In this document: one piece after another, positions 44,177 to 52,481 of the stretch
Position numbering within the stretch: the stretch's first letter is position 1
Layout of the letters: every line of letters starts with the position of its first letter
NCBI RefSeq assembly: GCF_016863095.1
Contig: NZ_BOOF01000027.1
Coordinates: 1-64,000, forward strand
DNA length: 64,000 bases
Origin: Microbispora siamensis
GTDB lineage: Bacteria > Actinomycetota > Actinomycetes > Streptosporangiales > Streptosporangiaceae
Direction of reading: 5' to 3'
Position numbers and translations under genes: made by a program
Notes under the pieces: model-generated
The model's database searches: none
The model's input: the letters and a program-made list of their open reading frames with translations, nothing else
What the model was told of the DNA's origin: nothing

Positions 44177-45157
44177 TCAGGCGGCCTCGATGCCGGAGGT
44201 GGGGTGGTTGGCCTGGACGGCGTCGAGGAAGCGGGAGACGTGCTCGAAGAACAGGCGGCCTTCGGGGAGGACGTCGGCGAGGAGGGGGAAGATGTGCGGC
44301 ATTCGGTTCCACTCCTCGTAGGTGACCTGCACGCCGTTCTCGCGGGCGCTGACGGCGACCCGGCGGGCCTCGTCGCGCAGGACCTCGGTGGAGCCGGTGA
44401 CGATCATCAGCGGGGGGATGCCGGTGTAGTCGCCGTACACGGGGGACACGAGGGGGTCGAAGCAGTCGAGGCCGTCGGTCCAGCGGCGGGCGAGCCAGTC
44501 GACGCGACCGGCGGGGAGCATGGGGTCGGACCAGACGTTGGCGCGGCGGCGGCTGGAGCTGAGGTCGGCCCAGGGGGACAGGCAGATTCCGGCGGCGGGG
44601 AGGGGCATGCCCCGGTCGCGGAGGGACAGCAGCGTGGCGAGGGTGAGGTGGCCTCCGGCGGAGTCCCCGGCCAGCACGATGTCGTGGGCGGCGTACCCGA
44701 GGTCGAGCAGGCACTCGTACGCCTGGAGCGCGTCCGACAGCGACTCGGCGAGGGAGTGGACCGGCCCCTGGCGGTAGTCGAGGGAGAACACCGGGCGGCC
44801 GGCGGCGGCCGACAGCCGCCACGTGATGGGCCGGTGGGTGGCCGGGGAGCAGACGAAGTACGCCCCGCCGTGGAAGTAGAGCACCACCTTGTCCTCGTCC
44901 AGGCCGGGCCCCCCGTGCACCCATTCCCCCGTGCACGAGCCGAACTCGTCTGGAACGATGGACACGTGCTTGGGGAGGATGCCGGGGACCCGCTCGCCCA
45001 GGCAGATGATGCGGCTGGCCACGGCCATGCCCGCGGTGTTGCGCACGAGGATGGTGGAGATCGGCTTCATGGTGCCCCGCAGGACCCCGTTGATCGCGGC
45101 GGCCTGCCAGCTGACCGGATATTCCGGACGGATGTCTACATTCAGCTCATGCCCCAT
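44177..45157 (-). CDS. Alpha/beta-hydrolase, hormone-sensitive-lipase family esterase
   Basis: 326 residues. HGGAYF (about 95-100) forms the oxyanion hole, GDSAGG with Ser at about 165 is the nucleophile elbow, the acid is in GSTEVLRDEA (about 268-277), and the catalytic histidine is in RMPHIF (about 296). No signal peptide. GGGAGG precedes ATG 45157. It would hydrolyse short- or medium-chain esters. The long N-terminal cap (residues 1-85) is typical for HSL proteins and shapes the substrate pocket. Confidence 0.88.
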   Translation of the reverse strand: MGHELNVDIRPEYPVSWQAAAINGVLRGTMKPISTILVRNTAGMAVASRIICLGERVPGILPKHVSIVPDEFGSCTGEWVHGGPGLDEDKVVLYFHGGAYFVCSPATHRPITWRLSAAAGRPVFSLDYRQGPVHSLAESLSDALQAYECLLDLGYAAHDIVLAGDSAGGHLTLATLLSLRDRGMPLPAAGICLSPWADLSSSRRRANVWSDPMLPAGRVDWLARRWTDGLDCFDPLVSPVYGDYTGIPPLMIVTGSTEVLRDEARRVAVSARENGVQVTYEEWNRMPHIFPLLADVLPEGRLFFEHVSRFLDAVQANHPTSGIEAA

Positions 45158-45273
45158 GCAAGCCTCCCAAAAGGGACATTCCCCATTTGGTCATCCGTTC
45201 TACCGGTAGGTATGTTTCACTCCCCTTACAGCGGTGTTACGAGAAGGTAACGGCCGCAGGACATGAGGCACCC

Positions 45274-45660
45274 ATGAATGGATATTCCGGGGCTCCGCTG
45301 CCCCGGAAGCTCGGTGTCAAGCCAGGCCACCGCGTGTTGCTGGTAAACGCTCCGCAAAATCTGCCCATCGACGGCCATGAGAAGGACGACGGAAGCCCCG
45401 AGCCGTACGACGTGATCGTGATGTTCTGCCCCGACGAGGCCGCCCTGCGGGCCGGGTTCCCCCGGGCGCGCGAGCGCCTGGCGCGGGACGGCGGCCTGTG
45501 GGTGGGCTGGCCCAAGAAGTCGAGCGGCGTCGCCACCGACCTGTCGGGCGAGGTCGTCCGCGCCTTCGGGCTCGGCGAGGGCCTGGTGGACAACAAGGTG
45601 TGCGCCGTGGACGAGGTGTGGTCGGGGCTGCGCTTCGTCTACCGCCTCGCCGACCGGTGA
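45274..45660 (+). CDS. DUF3052 family protein
   Basis: 128 residues. Begins MNGYSGAPLPRKLGVKPGHR, then VLLVNAP, PYDVIVMFC and GGLWVGWPKKSSGVATDLSGEVVRAFGLGEGLVDNKVCAVDEVWSGLRFVYR. This is the conserved actinomycete DUF3052 pattern. The fold is likely a small Rossmann-like domain without a known reaction. ATG 45274 follows GAGG; an upstream in-frame ATG at 45187 lies in the promoter. Its stop overlaps the GTG of the ABC permease gene (GTGA), so it is transcribed and translated with the exporter. Confidence 0.8.
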   Translation: MNGYSGAPLPRKLGVKPGHRVLLVNAPQNLPIDGHEKDDGSPEPYDVIVMFCPDEAALRAGFPRARERLARDGGLWVGWPKKSSGVATDLSGEVVRAFGLGEGLVDNKVCAVDEVWSGLRFVYRLADR

Positions 45661-46457
45661 TCCTCGGTCACGGCGCCGCCGTCTCCCTCTATCCGCGGCT
45701 GGCCTGGTACGGCTTCCGCAGGCACGCGACCTACTGGGCCGCCGCGCTGGCCGGGGCGTTCACCAACACCGTCTTCGGGGTGCTCCGCGCGTACGTGCTG
45801 ATCGCGCTGTGGCAGGCCCGCCCCGGCCTCGGCGGGTACGACGTGGCGGGCGTGGTCACCTACACGTTCCTCACACAGGCGTGCATCGGCCCGATGCAGT
45901 TGTTCGGCGGCGGCCTGGACCTGCCGCAGCGCATCCGCACCGGCGACGTCGCGCTCGACCTGGTCCGCCCGGCGTCCCTCCAGCTGTGGTGCCTGTCGGA
46001 GGACCTGGGCCGGGCGGCGTACCTCTTCGTCGCCCGCGGCGCCCCGCCGACCCTCTTGGGCGCGCTGCTGTTCGGCATCGTCGCCCCGCACGCCCCGGCC
46101 GCGTTCCTCGCGAGTGTCGCCCTGGGCGTGGTGGTGAGCTTCGGGTGGCGCTACATCGTCGCCCTGGCCACCTGCTGGGTGATGGACGACCGGGGCCTCG
46201 CGGTGTTCTCCCTGGTCGTCACCACGTTCTTCAGCGGGCTGATGCTGCCCCTGGCGATCTTCCCAGGATGGTTCGGCTCGCTGGCCCGGGCGCTGCCGTG
46301 GTCGGCGATGGCGCAGGTGCCCGCCGACGTCTACCTGGGCACGGCCGGCCCCGCCCGCGCCCTCGCCTTCCAGGCCATGTGGGCGGCGGTCCTGCTGGCA
46401 CTGGGCGCGCTCATGACCGGCGCCGCCCGCAGGAAGGTCGTGATCCAGGGTGGTTGA
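45657..46457 (+). CDS. ABC-2 family exporter permease (COG4587-like)
   Basis: 266 residues with six hydrophobic segments. Start GTG 45657 overlaps the DUF3052 stop. The VVTYTFLTQACIGPMQLFGGGLDLPQRIRTGDVALDLVRP stretch matches the paired permeases that occur with the ATPase at 47258-48061. The product forms half of a heterodimeric channel with the next gene. The substrate is unknown; relatives are annotated as uncharacterised viologen- or drug-type exporters. Confidence 0.83.
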   Translation: MILGHGAAVSLYPRLAWYGFRRHATYWAAALAGAFTNTVFGVLRAYVLIALWQARPGLGGYDVAGVVTYTFLTQACIGPMQLFGGGLDLPQRIRTGDVALDLVRPASLQLWCLSEDLGRAAYLFVARGAPPTLLGALLFGIVAPHAPAAFLASVALGVVVSFGWRYIVALATCWVMDDRGLAVFSLVVTTFFSGLMLPLAIFPGWFGSLARALPWSAMAQVPADVYLGTAGPARALAFQAMWAAVLLALGALMTGAARRKVVIQGG

Positions 46458-46463
46458 GCGCCG

Positions 46464-47252
46464 GTGATCAGGACGTACGCGCTGCTCGCCTGGGCATGGA
46501 CGCGAGCCGCGGCGCAGTACCGGGTCTCGTTCGCGCTCATGACGGCGGGCGCGTTCGTGATCGGCGGCCTCGACATCGCCGTGATCTGGATCATCTTCGC
46601 CAACACCGGCTCGCTGGCCGGCTTCGGCCTGACCGAGGTCATGTTCCTGTACGGCGCGTCGGAACTGGCCTTCGCGCTCGCCGACCTGCTGTTCGGCAGC
46701 GTCGACCGGATCAGCCAGCAGATCAGGGCCGGGACGCTCGACGTGATGCTGATCCGGCCCGCCTCCCCCTGGGTGCAGATGGCGACCGACCGGTTCACGC
46801 CGCACCGGATCGGCCGCGCGGTGCAGGCCGGAACCGTGCTGGGCATCGGGCTGGCGCGGCTGGACATTCCGCTCACCCGGGCCTGGATGGTGCCCGTCAT
46901 GGTCGTCTCGGGCATCGTGATCTTCGCGGCGCTCTTCACGCTCGGCGGGGCTCTGCAGTTCCTGCTCACCGACGCCACCGAGGTGGCGAGCGCGTTCACC
47001 TACGGCGGGGCGATGCTCAACCAGTATCCGCTGAGCGTCTACGACGCCCGCATCGTCCGGGGGCTGACCTTCGTGCTCCCGCTGGCGTTCGTCAACTGGC
47101 AGCCGGGCCTCTACGTGCTCGGCCGCCCCGACCCGCTCGGGCTGCCATCCTGGACGGGCCTGCTGTCCCCCGCCGCCGCGCTCGCGCTGGCCGCCGTCGC
47201 CGCGCTCGCCTGGCGGGCAGGGATCCGCCGCTACCGATCGACGGGGAGCTGA
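46464..47252 (+). CDS. ABC-2 family exporter permease (COG3694-like)
   Basis: 262 residues, six hydrophobic segments, start GTG 46464, six bases after the previous stop. The IRAGTLDVMLIRPASPWVQMATDRF block parallels GDVALDLVRPASLQLW of the first permease, showing shared ancestry. It completes the membrane part of the three-gene exporter. Confidence 0.83.
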   Translation: MIRTYALLAWAWTRAAAQYRVSFALMTAGAFVIGGLDIAVIWIIFANTGSLAGFGLTEVMFLYGASELAFALADLLFGSVDRISQQIRAGTLDVMLIRPASPWVQMATDRFTPHRIGRAVQAGTVLGIGLARLDIPLTRAWMVPVMVVSGIVIFAALFTLGGALQFLLTDATEVASAFTYGGAMLNQYPLSVYDARIVRGLTFVLPLAFVNWQPGLYVLGRPDPLGLPSWTGLLSPAAALALAAVAALAWRAGIRRYRSTGS

Positions 47253-47257
47253 GACCG

Positions 47258-48061
47258 GTGATCGAGGCAGACGGGCTCGGCAGGACCTTCACGGTCCGCC
47301 GCCGGGTCGTGCACGCCGTACGGGACCTGACCTTCCGCGTCGCGGCCGGGGAGTTCGTCGCCTGCCTCGGCCCGAACGGCGCGGGCAAGTCCACCACGAT
47401 CAAGATGCTGACCGGGATCCTCACGCCCACGTCGGGGCGGGTCAGGGTGGCCGGTCTCGATCCCTCCCGGCGGCGTACGGCTCTCGCCCGCAGGATCGGC
47501 GTCGTCTTCGGCCAGCGGACGACACTGTGGTGGGACCTGCCGCTGCGGGACAGCCTGGAACTGGTCCGGCTCCTTTACAAAGTAGATCGCAAGATGTTCC
47601 GCGAACGGCTGGACGAGATGTGCGACCTGCTCGACCTGGGCGGCTTCCTCGGGACGCCGGTGCGCCAGCTCAGCCTGGGCCAGCGGATGCGGGGCGACAT
47701 CACCGCCGCGCTGCTGCACGACCCCGCCGTGCTGGTGCTCGACGAGCCGACGATCGGACTCGACGTCGTCAGCAAGGCGGAGGTGCGCGCCTTCCTGCGG
47801 CGGCTGAACTCCGAACGCGGGACGACGGTGCTGCTGACCACCCACGACCTGGGCGACGTGGAGCGGCTGTGCCGGAGAGTGCTGCTGATCGACCACGGCC
47901 GGCTGGCCTTCGACGGCACGGTGGAGGGCCTGCGGGCGACGGCGCCGGGGCGCGCGTCGATCGAGGACGTCGTGGCCGACCTCTATCTCAGAAGCCGTAC
48001 GACTCCTCGTACTCCTCCTGCTCCTCGTCCGGCTGCGGACGAGCCCAGCGGGACGGCATGA
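47258..48061 (+). CDS. ABC exporter ATPase (COG4586-like)
   Basis: 267 residues from GTG 47258. Walker A GPNGAGKST, Walker B VLVLDEPTIGLD, signature LSLGQRMRGD, and the diagnostic VVFGQRTTLWWDLPLRDSLELVRLLYKVD of this exporter group. It energises the two permeases encoded just upstream. The C-terminus (RSRTTPRTPPAPRPAADEPS, then GTA) is a Pro/Arg-rich tail whose 74-base coding stretch overlaps, on the opposite strand, the end of the membrane-protein gene at 47988-48461. Confidence 0.88.
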   Translation: MIEADGLGRTFTVRRRVVHAVRDLTFRVAAGEFVACLGPNGAGKSTTIKMLTGILTPTSGRVRVAGLDPSRRRTALARRIGVVFGQRTTLWWDLPLRDSLELVRLLYKVDRKMFRERLDEMCDLLDLGGFLGTPVRQLSLGQRMRGDITAALLHDPAVLVLDEPTIGLDVVSKAEVRAFLRRLNSERGTTVLLTTHDLGDVERLCRRVLLIDHGRLAFDGTVEGLRATAPGRASIEDVVADLYLRSRTTPRTPPAPRPAADEPSGTA

Positions 48062-48461
48062 GCACCGGGAGGAACAGTGCGACGCCGAGCAGGCCGTACA
48101 CGCCGGTGGACAGCAGCGTGAGCATGCCCCGGCCGGCCTGCAGCAGCTCGGCCTGCACCGAAGGCCCGGTGGGCACGAGGCTCGCGGCGCGCGACACGTC
48201 GAGGACGTAGACCACGGTCCAGGCCAGCAGCGCCATCGACGGGACGAACGTCGCCAGCGGGGACACCCGGCCGACCAGCACCAGCCCGAGCAGCAGGCCC
48301 ACGACGGCCATCACGCCCAGGGCGATCAGCATCCGCGTGTCCTTTGCCGGATCGATGCTCTGTGCCGCTCCCCGGACCGCCTCCTGGGACGCCCATCCGC
48401 CACCGAGGAGAAGAGCCGCCGCGACGACAACGCCCAGGAGCAGCCCGAAGAAGTGCCGCAT
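47988..48461 (-). CDS. Small four-helix membrane protein of unknown function
   Basis: 157 residues. Helices at about 4-24 (FGLLLGVVVAAALLLGGGW), 45-64 (LIALGVMAVVGLLLGLVLVG), 70-88 (ATFVPSMALLAWTVVYVLDV) and 113-135 (LTLLSTGVYGLLGVALFLPVLMP), then an acidic tail QPDEEQEEYEESYGF. AAGG lies 8 bases before ATG 48461; a GTG two codons upstream has no room for it. Its last 74 bases overlap the end of the convergent ATPase gene. Members of this kind are common in actinomycetes but uncharacterised. Confidence 0.75.
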   Translation of the reverse strand: MRHFFGLLLGVVVAAALLLGGGWASQEAVRGAAQSIDPAKDTRMLIALGVMAVVGLLLGLVLVGRVSPLATFVPSMALLAWTVVYVLDVSRAASLVPTGPSVQAELLQAGRGMLTLLSTGVYGLLGVALFLPVLMPSRWARPQPDEEQEEYEESYGF

Positions 48462-48525
48462 GAACACCGCCTTGGGTGAGAGGTCCGCGGCAACACTAGC
48501 GACAAAGAACGGTAAAGGGCAGCAC

Positions 48526-49473
48526 TTACGCCGTGATGTCCTTGCTCGTGAAGCGCGACCAGGCGAGGGAGCCGAAAACCAGGACGTACGCGGCGAAGGC
48601 CAGCAGCCCCTGCCCCATCTGGTCGAACGCCACCGGCGCCCGCAACGCCCCGTCGAACGAGGTCCACCACGAGGTCAGCAGGAACGGCCGTACGGCCGCC
48701 ACCTGCGGGATCGCGGTCAGGACCTGGCTGACCACCACCAGCACGACGCTCGTGGCCACCGCCCCGATCGGCGCCTCGGTCAGCGTGGAGACGGCGAGAG
48801 CGACCGCGCCGAGCGCGGCCATCCCTGCGGTGGTGTACAGCACGACCACCCCGACGCGCAGCAGGGCGTCGGCCGCCGGGATCGTCGTGCCGGACAGCAG
48901 CGTCACCGGCCCGACCGGGAACAGCACCAGCCCGACCGCCAGCGCCGACAGCGCCACCAGCGCGCACGCCGCGAGGCAGAAGACCACGACGTTGGCATAT
49001 TTCACCAGCAGCAGCCTGGTCCGGCCCGCCGGGGCGACGAGCAGGTAGCGCAGCGTGCCCTGCGCCGCCTCGCCGGCGATCGCGTCACCTGCCACGACCG
49101 CCACGGTCAGCGGCAGCACGATCGGCATCATGACGGTGAACGCGGCGAAGGTCAGCATCAGGCCGTTGCCCGCGATCAGGCCGATGATCGAGCCGCCCGC
49201 GTCGCCGTCCGACGCGACCCGCACCGCGACGCCGACCAGCACGGGCACGACCGCGAGCACCCCGAGCATCGCGAGGTTGCGCGGGCGGCGGAACGTCAGC
49301 CCGATCTCGGAGGCCAGCAGCCGCGTCAGGTGCCGCACGTGGCCGGGCGCGGGCCCGCCGGCGCGGACGGACGACCGCTCCTCCCGAGTCTCCGCCTGCC
49401 GCGACGGCCCGATCTCCTCCGGCGCCGGCGACGGGACCTCCGACACCGCCGTCCCGTTCTCATGCACCGACAT
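48526..49473 (-). CDS. ABC-2 type permease (exporter of the LolA-like operon)
   Basis: 315 residues. A hydrophilic N-terminus of about 60 residues precedes six hydrophobic segments. The IAGEAAQGTLRYLLVAPAGRTRLLLVKY motif is the typical coupling helix of NatB/YhaP-type permeases. Its start overlaps the ATPase gene by 14 bases, giving a three-gene operon with the MucB/LolA-like protein and the ATPase. Confidence 0.84.
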   Translation of the reverse strand: MSVHENGTAVSEVPSPAPEEIGPSRQAETREERSSVRAGGPAPGHVRHLTRLLASEIGLTFRRPRNLAMLGVLAVVPVLVGVAVRVASDGDAGGSIIGLIAGNGLMLTFAAFTVMMPIVLPLTVAVVAGDAIAGEAAQGTLRYLLVAPAGRTRLLLVKYANVVVFCLAACALVALSALAVGLVLFPVGPVTLLSGTTIPAADALLRVGVVVLYTTAGMAALGAVALAVSTLTEAPIGAVATSVVLVVVSQVLTAIPQVAAVRPFLLTSWWTSFDGALRAPVAFDQMGQGLLAFAAYVLVFGSLAWSRFTSKDITA

Positions 49474-50515
49474 CGAACCCCTCCCCGGTCAGGCCGACGA
49501 AGATCTCCTCGAGCGTGGGCCGGACCACGCCGAACCCGCGCACGGCCACGCCCTCGCCGACGAGCAGAGCGCAGATCTCTTCCGGCGCCCGGGCGCCGAC
49601 GACCGCCGTGACCTCGTCGTCCTCGACGCGCACGTCACCGAGCCCGGCCCGGGCCAGCACGGCGGCCGCCGCGCCGGCGTCCGGCGTCTCCACCCGCAGG
49701 CGCGGCTCCTCGCCCGAGGCGCGCAGCGCGGCGATCGGGCCCTGGGCGACCAGCCTGCCGGTGCGCATGACGCCCACGTGGGTGCACATCTGCTCGACCT
49801 CGCTCAGCAGGTGGGAGGAGACGAAGACGGTCGTGCCGTCCTCGGCGATCCTCCTGATCAGCGTGCGGACCTCCCGCGTGCCCTGCGGGTCGAGGCCGTT
49901 GGTCGGCTCGTCCAGCACGAGCAACTCCCTCGGGACCAGCAGCGCGGCCGCGATGGCCAGGCGCTGGCGCATGCCGAGCGAGTAGGCGCGGTAGCGCTTT
50001 CCCGCCGCCGCCGTCAGCCCCACCCGCTCCAGCGCCGCGCCGATCCTGGCCCGCGCCGTACGCGCGTCGGCCCCCGGGTCGGCCGCGTCGAAGCGGCGCA
50101 GGTTGGCCTCGCCCGACAGGTACGGATAGAAGGCAGGCCCCTCGACCACCGCGCCGACGCGCGGCAGCGCCCCGGCCAGCCCGGCGGGCATGGACGTCCC
50201 GAGCAGCGACCACGTGCCGGAGGTCGGGGCGACCAGGCCGAGCAGCATGCGGATCGTCGTGGTCTTGCCCGAGCCGTTGGGGCCGAGGAAGCCGAAGACC
50301 GATCCGCGCGGCACGGCCAGGCCGACGTCGTCGACCGCCACCTGGCCGCCGCGGAAGCGCTTGGTGAGACCGGACGTGACGATGGCGTGCGCGCCCGCCC
50401 CCTCGGGGGAGGGCGGGGGCGCCCCGGTGTCCTCCCGTGACGCCCCCGCGCGCGTGCCCACCGCCACCGCGTCCACCGCGACCCCCGCTCGTCCGCGGTG
50501 CGTGGGCTCGGTCAT
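49460..50515 (-). CDS. ABC exporter ATPase
   Basis: 351 residues. An N-terminal 45-residue Ala/Gly/Pro-rich extension precedes the domain. Walker A GPNGSGKTT, signature YSLGMRQRL, Walker B LLVLDEPTNGLD and SSHLLSEV are complete. The C-terminal 80 residues form the accessory domain of bacitracin/lantibiotic-type exporters. ATG 50515 overlaps the stop of the MucB/LolA-like gene (ATGA). Confidence 0.87.
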   Translation of the reverse strand: MTEPTHRGRAGVAVDAVAVGTRAGASREDTGAPPPSPEGAGAHAIVTSGLTKRFRGGQVAVDDVGLAVPRGSVFGFLGPNGSGKTTTIRMLLGLVAPTSGTWSLLGTSMPAGLAGALPRVGAVVEGPAFYPYLSGEANLRRFDAADPGADARTARARIGAALERVGLTAAAGKRYRAYSLGMRQRLAIAAALLVPRELLVLDEPTNGLDPQGTREVRTLIRRIAEDGTTVFVSSHLLSEVEQMCTHVGVMRTGRLVAQGPIAALRASGEEPRLRVETPDAGAAAAVLARAGLGDVRVEDDEVTAVVGARAPEEICALLVGEGVAVRGFGVVRPTLEEIFVGLTGEGFDVGA

Positions 50516-51669
50516 TCCTTCACACCCGCCGCCCGGTAGAGGGCCTCCGGGGTCACGGCGCCGGCGAGCAGGCGGCCGTCGTCGGTGATCAGGATCGACA
50601 CCACCTTCGTGCGCAGCAGCCGGCCGCTGCCCCACTCCCCGCTGACGGGGGTGGCCGACGACTTCACGCCGTCGAGCAGCGCGCCGAGGTCCACGCCGTC
50701 ACGCCCCTTCCCCTCCTGCTTCTGGGCGGGAACGTCGGGCAGGGAGGTGACGAGCACGCTGTCCCAGCCGGCGCCGACGACGCGGCCCCGGTCGTGCGCC
50801 TCGGCGGCCGCCTCCGGCCGGTGGCCGGTCGGCGGCGTGACCGTCCCCTGCTCGACCTTCGCGCCGGGGGGCGGAGTGAAGGAGAAGTTCTCCGGCGCGG
50901 GGGCCGTGAACGACAGCGACTCGAAGCCGACCTCGAAGGCCGGCTCGGCCGCCCCCTTGGCGTACACCTGAACGCGCAGCGGCATCAGCTTCTCGCCGTC
51001 GAGCGCCACCCGGACGTCCTTGATCAGCGAGTCGGGCGACTTCGGCGTCAGCACGATCTGGTAGGCCGCGCGGCCCGCGACCGTGACAACGTCGCCGACG
51101 CTGATCGCGGTGTCGGTCCCGGCCGTCTGCAGTGCCTGCCGCGCGGCCTGCTCCGGAGTCGCGAACGGCGACGTGGATCCGGAGGGCAGCGGGAACGCGT
51201 GGTCCGGTCCGCCGCCGGAGGCCGCCGGGGCGGTGAGACGAGTCGCCTTGTTGGCGGCGCTGTCCCACAGCCACACCGTGCCGCCGTCGGCGACGACGTC
51301 GGTCTCGCTCATCTCCCCCGGCAGCATGAGGCGGAACCGGTCCTCCCCCGCGTACCAGATCTTGAGCTGGTGCGACCCCGACAGCAGCGACGCCGCCGAG
51401 GCCCCGGACGGCCCCGGCGCCCCGGACAGGCCGGGCAGCGCGGGCAGGCCGAGCGACGCCGTCTCGACGATCGTGCCGGACATCTGCGGCATCCGGCCGC
51501 TCTGCCAGGTGCGCGCGACGTCGGCCAGCAACTGCTCGGCCGTACGGTCCGGCAGGGACGGGTCGCTGCGCACCGCCGCGATCACCGGTCCTGTCCCCAC
51601 GGCCGCCGCGACCACGGCCACCGCCGCCACCGGCACTCCCCACCTCACGGCGCGGGCTCTCTTCGCCAT
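50512..51669 (-). CDS. LolA/MucB-like exported lipoprotein-carrier-fold protein
   Basis: 385 residues with an N-terminal membrane anchor or signal (VPVAAVAVVAAAVGTGPVIAAV, 12-33). The following beta-rich domain holds MSGTIVETASLGLPAL, SHQLKIWYAGEDRFRLMLPG, VWLWDSAANKATRL and GRAAYQIVLTPKSPDSLIKDVRVALDGEKLMPLRVQVYA. These follow the RseB/MucB/LolA half-barrel seen in actinomycete DUF2092-type proteins. It is first in the operon with the ABC exporter and divergent from the two-component genes. It may sense or hand over a lipid or peptide to the exporter. Confidence 0.75.
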   Translation of the reverse strand: MAKRARAVRWGVPVAAVAVVAAAVGTGPVIAAVRSDPSLPDRTAEQLLADVARTWQSGRMPQMSGTIVETASLGLPALPGLSGAPGPSGASAASLLSGSHQLKIWYAGEDRFRLMLPGEMSETDVVADGGTVWLWDSAANKATRLTAPAASGGGPDHAFPLPSGSTSPFATPEQAARQALQTAGTDTAISVGDVVTVAGRAAYQIVLTPKSPDSLIKDVRVALDGEKLMPLRVQVYAKGAAEPAFEVGFESLSFTAPAPENFSFTPPPGAKVEQGTVTPPTGHRPEAAAEAHDRGRVVGAGWDSVLVTSLPDVPAQKQEGKGRDGVDLGALLDGVKSSATPVSGEWGSGRLLRTKVVSILITDDGRLLAGAVTPEALYRAAGVKE

Positions 51670-51735
51670 CTCACATCTCCCACTATGGGCGGAAAACCTG
51701 ACGACCCGAGACTGCCGGGACGTTCCTGTGCCGAC

Positions 51736-51764
51736 GCTGAGAGGCTGAGAGGGCTCTCAGCCTC
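51736..51764. promoter_or_regulatory. Direct and inverted repeats between the exporter operon and the two-component genes
   Basis: GCTGAGAG occurs twice in tandem (51736-51743 and 51744-51751). GAGGCTGAGAG (51741-51751) and CTCTCAGCCTC (51754-51764) form a perfect inverted repeat around GG. The 134-base divergent promoter region is the expected place for the OmpR-type regulator to bind, and such regulators recognise tandem direct repeats. Confidence 0.65.
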
Positions 51765-51803
51765 GCCTCTCCCGCATCCGCGAAAAGGGTCCACACTGGG
51801 GCA

Positions 51804-52478
51804 ATGCGGGTTCTGGTGGTGGAGGACGAGCGGCGGATGGCGGCGGCGCTGCGCCGCGGGCTGCAGGCGGAGGGCTTCGCCGTCGACCTGGCGCACGACG
51901 GCAACGAGGGCCTGCACCTGGCCCGCGTCGGCGACTACGACGTGGTCGTGCTCGACATCATGTTGCCCGGCTTGTCCGGCTACAACGTCTGCAAGCAGTT
52001 GCGCGCGGAGGAGAACTGGGTGCCGATCCTCATGCTGTCGGCCAAGGACGGCGAGTACGACATGGCCGACGGGCTCGACCTCGGCGCCGACGACTACCTC
52101 ACCAAGCCGTTCTCGTACGTGGTGCTGGTGGCCCGGCTGCGGGCGCTGCTGCGCCGGGGCGGCGGCCGCAGGCCCGCCGTGCTGTGCGCGGGCGACCTGT
52201 CGCTCGATCCCGCGGCGCGGCTGGTCACGCGGGGCGAGACGCCGATCGAGCTGACGCCCAGGGAGTTCGCCCTGCTCGAATACCTGATGCGCCGGCCGGG
52301 CGAGGTGGTGTCGAAGCCGGAGATCCTTGAGCACGTGTGGGACACCTACGACACCGATCCGAACGTGGTCGAGGTGTACGTCGGGTATCTCCGCAGGAAG
52401 ATCGACACCCCCTTCGGCCGCGCCGCCCTGCAGACCGTGCGCGGGGCCGGATACCGGCTCGCGAGCGACGGAGGCTGA
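51804..52478 (+). CDS. OmpR/PhoB-family response regulator
   Basis: 224 residues. Receiver domain with phosphoacceptor Asp51 (VVVLDIMLPG), the acid pair near VEDE, and the lysine in YLTKPFSYVVL. The C-terminal winged helix (about 125-220) has ELTPREFALLEYLMRRPGEVVSKPEIL and VEVYVGYLRRKID. It follows the CutR/MprA-like pattern common beside ABC exporters. Three bases separate it from the sensor gene; it is divergent from the exporter operon it probably controls. Confidence 0.92.
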   Translation: MRVLVVEDERRMAAALRRGLQAEGFAVDLAHDGNEGLHLARVGDYDVVVLDIMLPGLSGYNVCKQLRAEENWVPILMLSAKDGEYDMADGLDLGADDYLTKPFSYVVLVARLRALLRRGGGRRPAVLCAGDLSLDPAARLVTRGETPIELTPREFALLEYLMRRPGEVVSKPEILEHVWDTYDTDPNVVEVYVGYLRRKIDTPFGRAALQTVRGAGYRLASDGG

Positions 52479-52481
52479 GTC

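Noticed and set aside
45187-45273. An upstream ATG giving a longer DUF3052 protein
   Set aside because: The extra 29 residues are not like the family, and a good ribosome site precedes ATG 45274.
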